Notes: generated by a model not told the origin, from the letters alone. 18,449 bases of DNA from Sandaracinaceae bacterium (GCA_012514415.1 JAAZAH010000331.1:1-18449); one strand, 5' to 3'. Positions 1 through 6,971 are shown, numbered from the stretch's first letter. Made by a program: numbers and translations.

Positions 1-1881
1 GATCGCCTCGACGTCCTCTTCGTCCACGTCCTCTTCCAAATCGGGCTCGATCTCCGAAGCCTCTCGGTCAGCGTCCGCTTCGAAGGGCGCGTCTTCAGCC
101 GACTCGTCTTCGGTCGACTCGTCGTGCTCGCTTTCAGCGGCCATGCGGCGCGCCTCACGTGAGCTTCTTCGCCTTCGACCACGACGCCGCGAGCGTGCGC
201 TGCCCGCGTTGTCTTCCGAGTCATCCTCCGGCTCCTCGTCGCTCGCCGCGCTTTCGCCGCTTGCATCTTCATCGTCGGCATCCGCGAGAGCGACCGAGTG
301 CTCGCCGCTTTCGTCGGCGGCCGCATGACGCGCGCCGCGCCTTCGCCGCCGTCCTCGTACGGAAGTTGTATCGGTCTCCTCGCTGTCCTCTTCCTCCCTT
401 TCGTTCGAAGAATCCAGCGGCTCCTCGTCATGGAGCTCGGGCATCGAGCTGTATCCCGGCCCTCTTAGCGATTCGAGAAGGGAAAAATCGGGAACGAGCA
501 TCGGGAGGTGGAAGGACTTAAGCCCAACCCCCGCTCTCTCCATTGCCTTGGTGAGATCTTTTCCTTCGAAGAGCGCGACGGGAATGAGATGCGATCCGCT
601 CGCCTCCCTTCGGGCGTCGGGCTGACTTCCCTTGAGCGAAACGATCCAAGCGATCCGCGCATCTCCATAATGATGGATTCCGCCACGCACATCGAGGATG
701 AGATCGCGCGTAATCGGCGAGTTCCGCACCACCACGATCGCGAGCGGGATTGCGACGGGCCCCCGATGAAGGATGCCGGCGAGGTGATAGACGCCTGCCA
801 TCCTCCCTTCGCGCTTGACGCCGCGGAGTGCGGTGACACCCATCGCGTTGAGCCAACTCGCGAGCAGCTCCATCAAACCGCTGGTGGGCAGATCGCTAAG
901 CGTACGCAGGAAATCCCGGCGGATCGCATCCCGCTGCCTTGCGGCAAAACGCGCCGCATCGCGCTCTGCGCGGACGGCGTCGTTCGGGAGCTCCCAATCC
1001 ACAAGCGAGATCGCATCGTCTTCGATGCGGAAGCGCGCCCGACCGCCCGAGCTCTTACGCCGCGAGATGTCGGCGCGCACTGCGGCAGCAACCGTCGGCG
1101 CGAGCGCCTCGCCCGTCCCGACCAAACGTCGGCGCCTTACCAAATCCTCGGCGACGGCACGCGCTCGGCGAGAGCGTTTCGGGCCGCGCTCTAGGATATC
1201 GCGGATCGCTTCGATGAGCTCGGTGCCCGAGGCGTCGCCCCGTTCGGGCGCCCGATTCCAATCGCCCGTGAGCTCCTCGGGCTGACGGCGCGTGCCGCTT
1301 CGCCCGCGCTCGTCGCGTCGCTCGCTGCGTTCGGAGCGCTCCCGTCCACGTCGCGACTCCGCCCGCCGCGATTCGATCTCGGAAGGCGCGTCTTCTGTCT
1401 CGCCCTTGCCTCTTCGCCCGCCTCTTCGGCGCCGCTTTTTTCGATTGTTCGTCTCTTCATCGGCGGATTCGTCGAGGTTCGCGAGGATCGGTTCGTCATC
1501 GTCTTCCTCCTCGGGGAAGACTTCAGAGCCGGGCGGGCGATGCTCGGATTTCAGCGCGCGACGCGCCTCCTCGTCCACCTCCTCTTCCTTCGGCTCGGGC
1601 GGAAGCTCGGGGATCTCGATCTCGGCGTCCTCGTCGACATTGGCGAGAACCTCCTCGGGGAACTCGCGGAGCGCAAAGACGCCCGCCTTCAATTTGATGA
1701 TCGGCGCATCGCCCCGATCTTTTTTGACGAGCATCGCGAGCCGAGAGGCCATCGTCGTCTCGGGCGTCTTCCCCACATGCGAGAGGAGGTTTCGCTCAAT
1801 CGCGATCTCCGTGATCTTTTTATAATGGAGCGGCTTGCCGACGAGGCGAAGCACTTCCACAGCAGCTTCGGTAAAAGTCAC
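1..1881 (-). CDS. HARE-HTH domain protein with degenerate Mrr-like endonuclease fold (partial, 3' end outside window)
   Basis: One uninterrupted minus-strand frame of 627 codons runs off the left edge. The GTG at 1879-1881 is the only standard start after the upstream in-frame TAG, and the domain begins right behind it. Residues 2-73 match the HARE-HTH (HB1/ASXL/restriction endonuclease HTH) pattern: EVLRLVGKPLHYKKIT, then GKTPETTMASRL, then GVFALREF. Residues about 80-200 are acidic with an Arg/Lys-rich patch (KKRRRRGGRRGKG). Residues about 315-475 resemble an Mrr-type restriction endonuclease fold, ending like the Mrr tail (IAWIVSLKGSQ, then a Leu/Phe-Glu-Gly-Lys strand, then GVGLKS). The expected catalytic Asp and Q-x-K residues are not visible, so it is probably not a nuclease. 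The C-terminus is very acidic with RGRRRRRG and RRRGRRRRSS patches. HARE-HTH domains are thought to bind DNA or chromatin-like assemblies. A DNA- or RNA-associated regulatory role is inference. Confidence 0.85.
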   Translation of the reverse strand, partial: MTFTEAAVEVLRLVGKPLHYKKITEIAIERNLLSHVGKTPETTMASRLAMLVKKDRGDAPIIKLKAGVFALREFPEEVLANVDEDAEIEIPELPPEPKEEEVDEEARRALKSEHRPPGSEVFPEEEDDDEPILANLDESADEETNNRKKRRRRGGRRGKGETEDAPSEIESRRAESRRGRERSERSERRDERGRSGTRRQPEELTGDWNRAPERGDASGTELIEAIRDILERGPKRSRRARAVAEDLVRRRRLVGTGEALAPTVAAAVRADISRRKSSGGRARFRIEDDAISLVDWELPNDAVRAERDAARFAARQRDAIRRDFLRTLSDLPTSGLMELLASWLNAMGVTALRGVKREGRMAGVYHLAGILHRGPVAIPLAIVVVRNSPITRDLILDVRGGIHHYGDARIAWIVSLKGSQPDARREASGSHLIPVALFEGKDLTKAMERAGVGLKSFHLPMLVPDFSLLESLRGPGYSSMPELHDEEPLDSSNEREEEDSEETDTTSVRGRRRRRGARHAAADESGEHSVALADADDEDASGESAASDEEPEDDSEDNAGSARSRRRGRRRRSSREARRMAAESEHDESTEDESAEDAPFEADADREASEIEPDLEEDVDEEDVEAI

Positions 1882-1980
1882 TCGTTCTAATGATCCAATA
1901 GCCTATGGTGGCTTAGACAGCTCCCCCGTCGCGGTGAGCTACCACCGCCGTCCGGACGAGGCAATACAGAGAACCTCAGG
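1882..1980. other. Divergent intergenic region
   Basis: These 99 bases separate the minus-strand HARE-HTH gene from the plus-strand lipoprotein gene, so both promoters should lie here or inside the gene ends. I see no convincing -35/-10 pair in either direction. GGTGG and CCACC arms near 1907-1945 could form a weak imperfect hairpin. Confidence 0.4.
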
Positions 1981-2796
1981 ATGAGATTCCCTATCATAAT
2001 CTTTTTTCTACTCGGTGTGCTCACTGGATGCGAGCGGAGCGTACGAGAGCGCCGCAGCGCCGAGAGCGAGTCCACCGAGCGCCCCGCAGCGATCGAGATC
2101 GACCGGGATTCGCCAATCGATCCGCGTGCGCTCCCCATGGCGGATGAGTCGGCTGTCGGCGCGATCGTTCTTTGCGATCTCTCGTATATTGGCGAAGCCC
2201 AGCCGCGGAGAGCGCAGCACGCGCTTCCTGCGGGCTTCATCGAGCGACGCCTCGTCCGCTGTTATGCGCCAACGGGTGAAGGCGATCTGGATCTGCTCAT
2301 CCCCGAAGCGTTCCATATCGCTTCAGGCGAACTCGAAGAAGGCGAGCGTATCCGCGTCAAGATCCGGAGCCTCAATGGCGGGTTTGAAGGCGCGCCCGTC
2401 GCCGATCTGCTCACAGCGGTGGGGCAATCGCCGATCGAGCCGCCACCCCCTCCCGAGATCGCTCCGATCGCCGCACGAGATTCCTTCGCGCCTGGTGGGC
2501 CGCTTCGCGTCGACTCGATCGGTAAATGCGCCATCGCTTGGCACGGACGCTTCCGGCGAACGCCCGCGCGGCGAAGCCCTCGCTACCCGCATTTCGCACG
2601 GTTTAGCGTGGATGTCGCCTGTCGATCGGCCGATTCAGAGGACATCGTCGAACTGGTCTTTGCTGAAGAACATGCGATCGCCGCCCTCGGACTTCGCCGC
2701 GGGCGCATCGTCGATCTCCGGATGCTTCGCGTCGAGCCGCCTTCTTCGGGCGCAACGAGTGTGGTCGGCTTCGCCGTTCGCGACGCTTCGCAGTGA
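1981..2796 (+). CDS. Predicted lipoprotein with two similar halves
   Basis: The 271-residue product starts with a short basic end and hydrophobic core, then the lipobox LTGC with the lipidated Cys at 17, so it should be membrane-anchored outside the cytoplasm. I do not recognise the family. The chain has two comparable halves (about 58-145 and 176-267) joined by a linker with five prolines at 154-158. Each half has a Cys pair at nearly the same distance (C65/C94 and C183/C214), followed by a strand, an Ile-Ala segment and a Gly-rich turn (IASGELEEGERIRVKI versus IAALGLRRGRIVDLRM). This suggests an internal duplication of a small beta domain, perhaps OB-like, each with one disulfide. The ribosome-binding site is weak. 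The GC3 bias supports coding in this frame over the overlapping alternatives. Confidence 0.75.
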   Translation: MRFPIIIFFLLGVLTGCERSVRERRSAESESTERPAAIEIDRDSPIDPRALPMADESAVGAIVLCDLSYIGEAQPRRAQHALPAGFIERRLVRCYAPTGEGDLDLLIPEAFHIASGELEEGERIRVKIRSLNGGFEGAPVADLLTAVGQSPIEPPPPPEIAPIAARDSFAPGGPLRVDSIGKCAIAWHGRFRRTPARRSPRYPHFARFSVDVACRSADSEDIVELVFAEEHAIAALGLRRGRIVDLRMLRVEPPSSGATSVVGFAVRDASQ

Positions 2797-3065
2797 AGTT
2801 TTTTTGACGTCACCGTCTCGAAGCTGCTACGCCGTGGCGGAGTTGCGACAGGATGTGTCGCATTTGACACGTTAACCCGGTTGGTTCCCTCGAGTTTCAT
2901 CGCTCAAAGGCACCGCCCGCCTCTTGGTTCGGAGTTTGCACCACCAGGCCGTGCCCTCCCCTTCAAGCGCCGATCCGCGCGTGCGGGGTGGGGCGAAAAG
3001 CGAGCCCGCGGCTTGCGTCATCGCCTCGCGGCGAACAAACCCCCGAATCCCCGTAGGAGAAATTC
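2797..3065. other. Intergenic region upstream of ddl
   Basis: These 269 bases contain no credible gene. They hold a T-tract and a TGACGTCA palindrome (2805-2812), a clean inverted repeat at 2844-2862 and a TTGACA-like hexamer at 2864-2869 that lacks a matching -10. The ddl operon promoter is expected here. An AGGAG ribosome-binding site lies at 3055-3059. Confidence 0.5.
2844..2862. promoter_or_regulatory. Inverted repeat TGCGACA-5-TGTCGCA, possible operator
   Basis: Perfect 7-base arms flank GGATG. A second, interleaved pair (GTGTC at 2855-2859 and GACAC at 2866-2870) shares part of the right arm, giving three related GACA half-sites within 27 bases. The element lies about 205 bases before ddl. 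No T-tract follows, so an operator is more likely than a terminator. The binding protein is unknown; the Rrf2 regulator of the same operon is one candidate. Confidence 0.4.
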
Positions 3066-4067
3066 ATGAGAGATAAAAAGATCGGCGTCCTGCTCGGTGG
3101 AACCAGTGCCGAAAAAGAGATCTCCCTCAAGAGTGGCGGCGCGATCGCGGATGCGCTCGAGGCGCGTGGTTATCGTGTGAGCCGGATCTTTGTCGACCAG
3201 GACATCGATCGTGTGCTCCGCCAAGATCCGATCGACGTCGCCGTGATCGCGCTCCACGGCACCCTCGGTGAAGATGGTGCCATCCAGGGCATGCTCGAGA
3301 CGATGCGCATCCCGTATACGGGCTCCGGGATCCTCGCGAGCGCTCTCGCCATGGACAAGGCGAAATCCAAGGAGCTTTTCCGTCTCTACAACATTCCGAC
3401 GCCGTCCTATTATACGTGCTCCGAGGCCGAATTCGCTCGGCTCGAGGCGATCCACGGAAGCTTCGGCTTCCCCGTCTTCGTCAAGCCGCGCTCGGCCGGA
3501 TCGAGCGTTGGCGCGGGTCGCGCCAGTGACCTCAACGAGCTTCGCGAGCGCGTACGCGAGGCGCTCCGTTTCGACACGCACGCCCTGGTTGAGCGTTTCA
3601 TCCGCGGTCGTGAGATCGCGGTGGGTGTGCTCGACGATCGCGCGCTCGGTGCCATCGAGATCGTCCCGAAATCGAGTTTCTATGACTATCAGGCAAAGTA
3701 CGCCGAGGGCGGAAGCGACTACCACTTCCCCGCGCGCCTTTCCCCGACTCGGTATAAGGGCGTGCTCACCATCGCGGAGCGAGCCGTACGCGCACTCGGG
3801 GTCACCTCCGCCTCGCGCGTCGATCTCCTCGTGACCGAGGACGAGAACGAATATGTGCTCGAGGTGAATACCCTTCCCGGGATGACGCCCACCAGCCTCC
3901 TTCCCAAAATCGCCGCGGGTGCGGGCTACGATTTTGGCGATCTCTGCGAAGCGATCCTCAAGCGCGCAACGCTCGGCGGCCGCGAGGTTTTTCGCGCGGA
4001 AATCTCGGGAAACGACGAGAGAGTTCTTGACATCACCGATGGGAAATCGCATAGCCTCCCTAGGTGA
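3066..4067 (+). CDS. ddl: D-alanine--D-alanine ligase
   Basis: This cytoplasmic ATP-grasp enzyme joins two D-alanines for peptidoglycan precursors. The 333 residues are a normal length. Family signatures occur in order: GVLLGGTSAEKEISL near the N-terminus, HGTLGEDGAIQGMLE, the SALAMDK segment, the nucleotide-binding KPRSAGSSVG, the omega-loop YDYQAKY, and the C-terminal metal/substrate motif EVNTLPGMTPTSLLPK. All expected catalytic blocks are present. The ATG has a good AGGAG 6 bases upstream. Its stop overlaps the GTG start of the Rrf2 gene (GTGA), so the two should be translationally coupled. A wall gene leading a cysteine-synthesis operon is unusual. Whether it is Ddl A or B cannot be decided from sequence alone. 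Confidence 0.96.
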   Translation: MRDKKIGVLLGGTSAEKEISLKSGGAIADALEARGYRVSRIFVDQDIDRVLRQDPIDVAVIALHGTLGEDGAIQGMLETMRIPYTGSGILASALAMDKAKSKELFRLYNIPTPSYYTCSEAEFARLEAIHGSFGFPVFVKPRSAGSSVGAGRASDLNELRERVREALRFDTHALVERFIRGREIAVGVLDDRALGAIEIVPKSSFYDYQAKYAEGGSDYHFPARLSPTRYKGVLTIAERAVRALGVTSASRVDLLVTEDENEYVLEVNTLPGMTPTSLLPKIAAGAGYDFGDLCEAILKRATLGGREVFRAEISGNDERVLDITDGKSHSLPR

Positions 4068-4519
4068 AGCTCTCGAATAAAGGCCGCTACGGCGTCCGCG
4101 CCATCTTCGACATCGCCTTCCACAGTCACGGCGAGGCGACTCAGATCAAGGAGATCTCCGAGCGTCAGGCGATTCCGCCCCGATTTCTCGAGCAGATCTT
4201 CCAAGATTTGAAGCGCGCGGGCATCGTCAACTCGAAGCGTGGGCCGCGCGGCGGTTACGCCCTCGCGAAGGCGCCGGATGAGATCACGCTTGGCGATGTG
4301 ATCCGCGCGCTCGAAGGCGATATCATCATTGGAGAGACTGAAGAAGACGCGGTCGATGAGCACGCACCGAGCCGTGCCGTCACGCAAAGCGTTTTCGAGG
4401 AGCTTTCCGAGAAAATCACGGCCTGCTTCGACGCCATCACATTTGAGGATCTCTGCGCCCGCGGGGAAGAACAGGGTGTGAGGCGCCGCCCGCCGCGCCG
4501 GTACGTCTATTCGATCTGA
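4064..4519 (+). CDS. Rrf2-family transcriptional regulator, CymR-like by context
   Basis: A 151-residue winged-helix regulator with the classic Rrf2 start KLSNKGRYGVRAIFD, the recognition region (IKEISERQAIPPRFLEQIF) and wing (SKRGPRGGYALAKAP), then the dimerisation helix. IscR and NsrR carry three clustered Cys for an iron-sulfur cluster at about residues 92-104. Here the only Cys are C121 and C131, so a cluster of that type is unlikely. The gene starts with GTG inside the ddl stop and ends 7 bases before cysK. In Bacillus subtilis the cluster-free Rrf2 protein CymR represses cysteine genes together with CysK. The same role here is inference from position. The basic tail (RRRPPRRYVYSI) is a little unusual. 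Confidence 0.9.
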   Translation: MKLSNKGRYGVRAIFDIAFHSHGEATQIKEISERQAIPPRFLEQIFQDLKRAGIVNSKRGPRGGYALAKAPDEITLGDVIRALEGDIIIGETEEDAVDEHAPSRAVTQSVFEELSEKITACFDAITFEDLCARGEEQGVRRRPPRRYVYSI

Positions 4520-4526
4520 GTCTACA

Positions 4527-5459
4527 ATGAAGCGCGCTCCCGTCGTCGATTCCATACTCGAATTGGTCGGTAAGACGCCGATCGTTCGCATCAACAACCT
4601 CGCCCCCGAAGGCGCTGCCACCCTCTGGGCAAAATGCGAGCATCTCAACCCGGCGGGCTCGATTAAAGATCGCATCTCTCTGGCCATGATCGAAGAGGCG
4701 GCCGCGAGCGGGAAGCTGAAGCCGGGTGATTGGGTGGTCGAGCCGACGAGCGGCAATACCGGCATCGGTCTCGCGCTCGTCTGCCGGCGGCTCGGATACA
4801 AACTCGTGCTCACCATGCCGGCCAGCATGTCGCTTGAGCGGCGCGCTCTCCTTGAGGCCTACGGGGCCGAGATCGTGCTCACGGAGCCCGAGGAGGCGAT
4901 GGAAGGCGCCGTCCGTGAAGCGCTCCGTATTGTGGAGGAGCGTGGCGCGTTCATGCCGCAGCAATTCGAGAACGAAGCGAACCCGCGCGTCCATCGAGAA
5001 AAGACGGCGAAAGAGATCGTCGAGGCCTTCGGCGACGAGCTCCCCGACGCGCTGGTCGTCGCTGTGGGAACCGGCGGCACCATCTCGGGGGTGGGGGGCG
5101 CGCTCAAGGCGCTCAAGCCGAGCATCCGCGTCATCGCCGTCGAGCCCGCATCGAGCCCGGTACTTCAGGGCGGCGAAGTCGGCCCGAGCAAGATCCAAGG
5201 ACTCAACGCGGGTTTCGTGCCGAAGAACTATGATGCCTCCGTGGTCGATGACATCCGCTCGGTGGGCGATCGTGAGGCCTGGGACGCAAAGCTCGAGCTT
5301 GCCCGCCGCGAGGGCCTTCTAGTTGGAATCAGCGCCGGAGCGAACCTCAAGATCGCCATCGATGTGGCCAAGGAGCTCGGCGAGGGCAAAAGCGTCCTCA
5401 CGTTCCTCCCCGATACCGGAGAGCGGTATTTCAGTCTCACTGAGTATTTTAGCGAATGA
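4527..5459 (+). CDS. cysK: Cysteine synthase A (O-acetylserine sulfhydrylase), PLP-dependent
   Basis: The enzyme makes cysteine from O-acetylserine and sulfide. At 310 residues the length is typical. The PLP lysine is K47 in NPAGSIKDR, the substrate loop is TSGNTG (74-79), the phosphate-binding loop is VGTGGTISG, and the C-terminal PLP pyridine-N contact lies in PDTGERY. It follows the Rrf2 regulator by 7 bases, and its stop overlaps the start of the E1-like gene (ATGA), so it belongs to the same unit. A second synthase (cysM) lies downstream. The two probably differ in sulfur donor, sulfide here and a protein thiocarboxylate there. CysK may also serve as co-regulator of the adjacent Rrf2 protein, by analogy with CymR-CysK. 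Confidence 0.94.
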   Translation: MKRAPVVDSILELVGKTPIVRINNLAPEGAATLWAKCEHLNPAGSIKDRISLAMIEEAAASGKLKPGDWVVEPTSGNTGIGLALVCRRLGYKLVLTMPASMSLERRALLEAYGAEIVLTEPEEAMEGAVREALRIVEERGAFMPQQFENEANPRVHREKTAKEIVEAFGDELPDALVVAVGTGGTISGVGGALKALKPSIRVIAVEPASSPVLQGGEVGPSKIQGLNAGFVPKNYDASVVDDIRSVGDREAWDAKLELARREGLLVGISAGANLKIAIDVAKELGEGKSVLTFLPDTGERYFSLTEYFSE

Positions 5460-6157
5460 GTGATGATCGACCCGTCCTCATCGTCGGAGCTGGGGGTTTA
5501 GGCGCTCCATCGGCGCTGATCCTCGCGAGGAGCGGCGTGCGGCTGCGACTCGTCGACGACGATCGCGTCGACATCACCAACCTTCAGCGGCAGATCCTCT
5601 TTACGCGCGATGATCTCGGGGAGAAGAAAGTCGATGCGGCCAAAGCGCGGCTCCTCGAGGCGGGCTCGCCCGCGGTCGAGGCGATCGACGCGCGGGTTGT
5701 TCCGGAAAATGCCGCGGAGTTCTTCGCGGGCGTTTCCCTCGTTCTGGATGGGACCGACAACTACGCAACGAAATTCATGCTCTTCGATTATGCGCGCGCG
5801 GCCGGCGTGCCGATCGTTTCCGCGGGCGCCGTCCGGCTCTCGGGCTGGACGATGGCGAGTTTCCCCCAAGGCGGCCCCTGCCTCCGCTGCGTCTTTGAAG
5901 ATCTCCCCGCAGGCCCCACGGCCACGTGCGCTGAAGCGGGCGTCGTTGGCCCCGTCGTCGGTCTTATCGGAGCGCTTCAGGCGAGCCTTGCGCTCCGCAT
6001 CTTGAGCGGGCAGGAAAACGAGGTCCGAGGCCGGCTTCTGCGCTATGAAGGGTTGAGCGGTTCGATTCGGCGCTCGAGCCCTCTTCCTCGCAAAGGCTGC
6101 TCTTCTTGCGCCGATCCCGCTACGTACTTGAGCACGCGCGGATATGCGCCAAATTGA
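5456..6157 (+). CDS. ThiF/MoeB/HesA-type E1-like adenylyltransferase for a sulfur carrier, lacking the N-terminal arm
   Basis: This protein should adenylate the C-terminus of a ubiquitin-like sulfur carrier. Visible motifs: nucleotide-binding GAGGLG (11-16), acidic VDDDRVDITNLQRQ (33-46), LDGTDN (97-102), catalytic-type Cys in TCAEAGVVGP (C158), and two zinc pairs CLRC (142-145) and CSSC (215-218). At 233 residues it is slightly short, because it starts directly at the first Rossmann strand. The usual preceding segment (RYSRQ...EIG.EGQ..L), with the arginine finger that reaches the partner's ATP site in MoeB, is absent. No in-frame upstream start could add it, because the frame overlaps the cysK stop (ATGA). 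There is no rhodanese domain, unlike mycobacterial MoeZ. The carrier partner is very likely the next gene. Confidence 0.9.
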   Translation: MSDDRPVLIVGAGGLGAPSALILARSGVRLRLVDDDRVDITNLQRQILFTRDDLGEKKVDAAKARLLEAGSPAVEAIDARVVPENAAEFFAGVSLVLDGTDNYATKFMLFDYARAAGVPIVSAGAVRLSGWTMASFPQGGPCLRCVFEDLPAGPTATCAEAGVVGPVVGLIGALQASLALRILSGQENEVRGRLLRYEGLSGSIRRSSPLPRKGCSSCADPATYLSTRGYAPN

Positions 6158-6255
6158 GTCCATCAAGGCGAAGCCAAAATTTCACCCGAATAGGTACATT
6201 CAAAAAAGCCCCATCGTCATCCACGGTTTCGACCGCGGAATAAAGGTAGGTATAC
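6158..6255. other. 98-base gap between the E1 gene and the carrier gene
   Basis: This is the longest gap inside the sulfur cluster. It holds a ribosome-binding site (AGGTAGG, about 6 bases before the ATG at 6256), an A-tract near 6200 and AT-richer sequence. An internal promoter is possible, but I cannot identify clear -35/-10 boxes. Confidence 0.4.
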
Positions 6256-6534
6256 ATGGCCCAAGTCACCGTTCGAATTCCCCCTCCCCTTCGCACCTTC
6301 ACCGATGGAAAGGACGAGGTCACCATCGAGGCTGAGAAGATCCGTGATCTCCTCGATAACCTCGACGCCGCTCATCCCGGCATCAAGGAGCGCATCGCCG
6401 ACGACAAAGGCGTCCGCCGCAGCGTGAACATCTTCCTCGGCGAAGAGGACATCCGCGTGCTCGATGCCCTCGACACGGAGCTGCGCGATCGCGACGTCGT
6501 CAGCATCATTCCGGCAATCGCGGGCGGCCTTTGA
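6256..6534 (+). CDS. cysO: CysO-like ubiquitin-fold sulfur carrier protein ending in Gly-Gly-Leu
   Basis: The 92-residue beta-grasp protein of the MoaD/ThiS family most resembles mycobacterial CysO: it opens with VTVRIPPPLRTFTDGKDEV and has SVNIFLGEEDIRVLDALDT and the end SIIPAIAGGL. In CysO the C-terminal Gly is adenylated and converted to a thiocarboxylate that donates sulfur to CysM. Here one Leu follows the Gly-Gly, so the tail must be trimmed before activation. The JAMM protease encoded downstream is the obvious candidate. Terminal extensions removed by JAMM proteases are known for QbsE of Pseudomonas and HcyS of Wolinella. The gene overlaps the following small gene by TTGA. The family call is firm; the symbol rests on similarity plus context. 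Confidence 0.9.
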   Translation: MAQVTVRIPPPLRTFTDGKDEVTIEAEKIRDLLDNLDAAHPGIKERIADDKGVRRSVNIFLGEEDIRVLDALDTELRDRDVVSIIPAIAGGL

Positions 6535-6959
6535 TCTCGAAGGGCCCGGAAGAATATCGCGACGCGCCGGCGCAAACCCGGCATCGCATGGTCTACGAGA
6601 TCGGCGATGAGGGCGTGCGGAAGCTCCTTGCGGCCTCCTTTGCCGTGCGAGGGTGCACTGACGTGCGCACCGATGCGGCGTTCGCATGGACACGCGAGTA
6701 TCTTTTCCGGGCAGGGCTCGAGGAAAACCCCGATGGCGACGTGCAGCTTTCGATGCCCGACTCAGCCATCCTTGATTGCCTTTCCACGAAGCCCGAAAGC
6801 GAGCGATCGAACGTGGACGCGTCCGGAGAGGGGGCGTCCATGCTCGATGAGGCGATCGCCGCCATCTGTGGCTGCTATCTCGCGGCCGAAGCCATAAAAG
6901 AAGTGATTGGGTATGGAGAGCGCGGCTCCCTTGAGGAAGCCCTCCGTGCCGCTCTCTGA
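6531..6959 (+). CDS. Small degenerate E1-like (ThiF/MoeB-related) protein, probable pseudoenzyme partner
   Basis: A 142-residue protein with TTG start overlapping the carrier stop (TTGA). It shows three pieces of a ThiF/MoeB chain in order. Residues 17-42 (RHRMVYEIGDEGVRKLL, then AVRGC) align with the N-terminal RYSRQ...EIG.EGQ.KLL..V.V.G segment, with R17 (or R19) at the arginine-finger position. Residues about 52-83 resemble the NPD.DV....DC strand region. Residues 104-130 end in AAEAIKEVIGYGE, close to MoeB AMEAIKMLAGYGK. The GxGGxG loop, the NLxRQ motif, the zinc Cys pairs and the catalytic Cys are missing, so it should not adenylate anything itself. Its tight packing argues against random decay. 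I infer a structural partner of the upstream E1 enzyme. A decaying duplicate is the alternative. Confidence 0.75.
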   Translation: MISKGPEEYRDAPAQTRHRMVYEIGDEGVRKLLAASFAVRGCTDVRTDAAFAWTREYLFRAGLEENPDGDVQLSMPDSAILDCLSTKPESERSNVDASGEGASMLDEAIAAICGCYLAAEAIKEVIGYGERGSLEEALRAAL

Positions 6960-6971
6960 GAGGTTTGGGTT

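Noticed and set aside
508..1194. Plus-strand open frame of 228 codons in the left region
   Set aside because: The minus-strand HARE-HTH frame is unbroken over 627 codons with recognisable domains, so plus-strand frames here are shadows.
1..1500. Acidic and Arg-rich repeats as a DNA repeat array or CRISPR
   Set aside because: The repetition comes from biased codons in a coding frame; there are no regular repeat-spacer units.
2864..2893. TTGACA at 2864-2869 as the ddl promoter
   Set aside because: No acceptable -10 lies 16-18 bases downstream, so I did not call it.
3018..4052. Long open minus-strand frame opposite ddl (344 codons)
   Set aside because: It mirrors a clear Ddl on the plus strand; high GC gives long antisense frames, and its sequence shows no domain.
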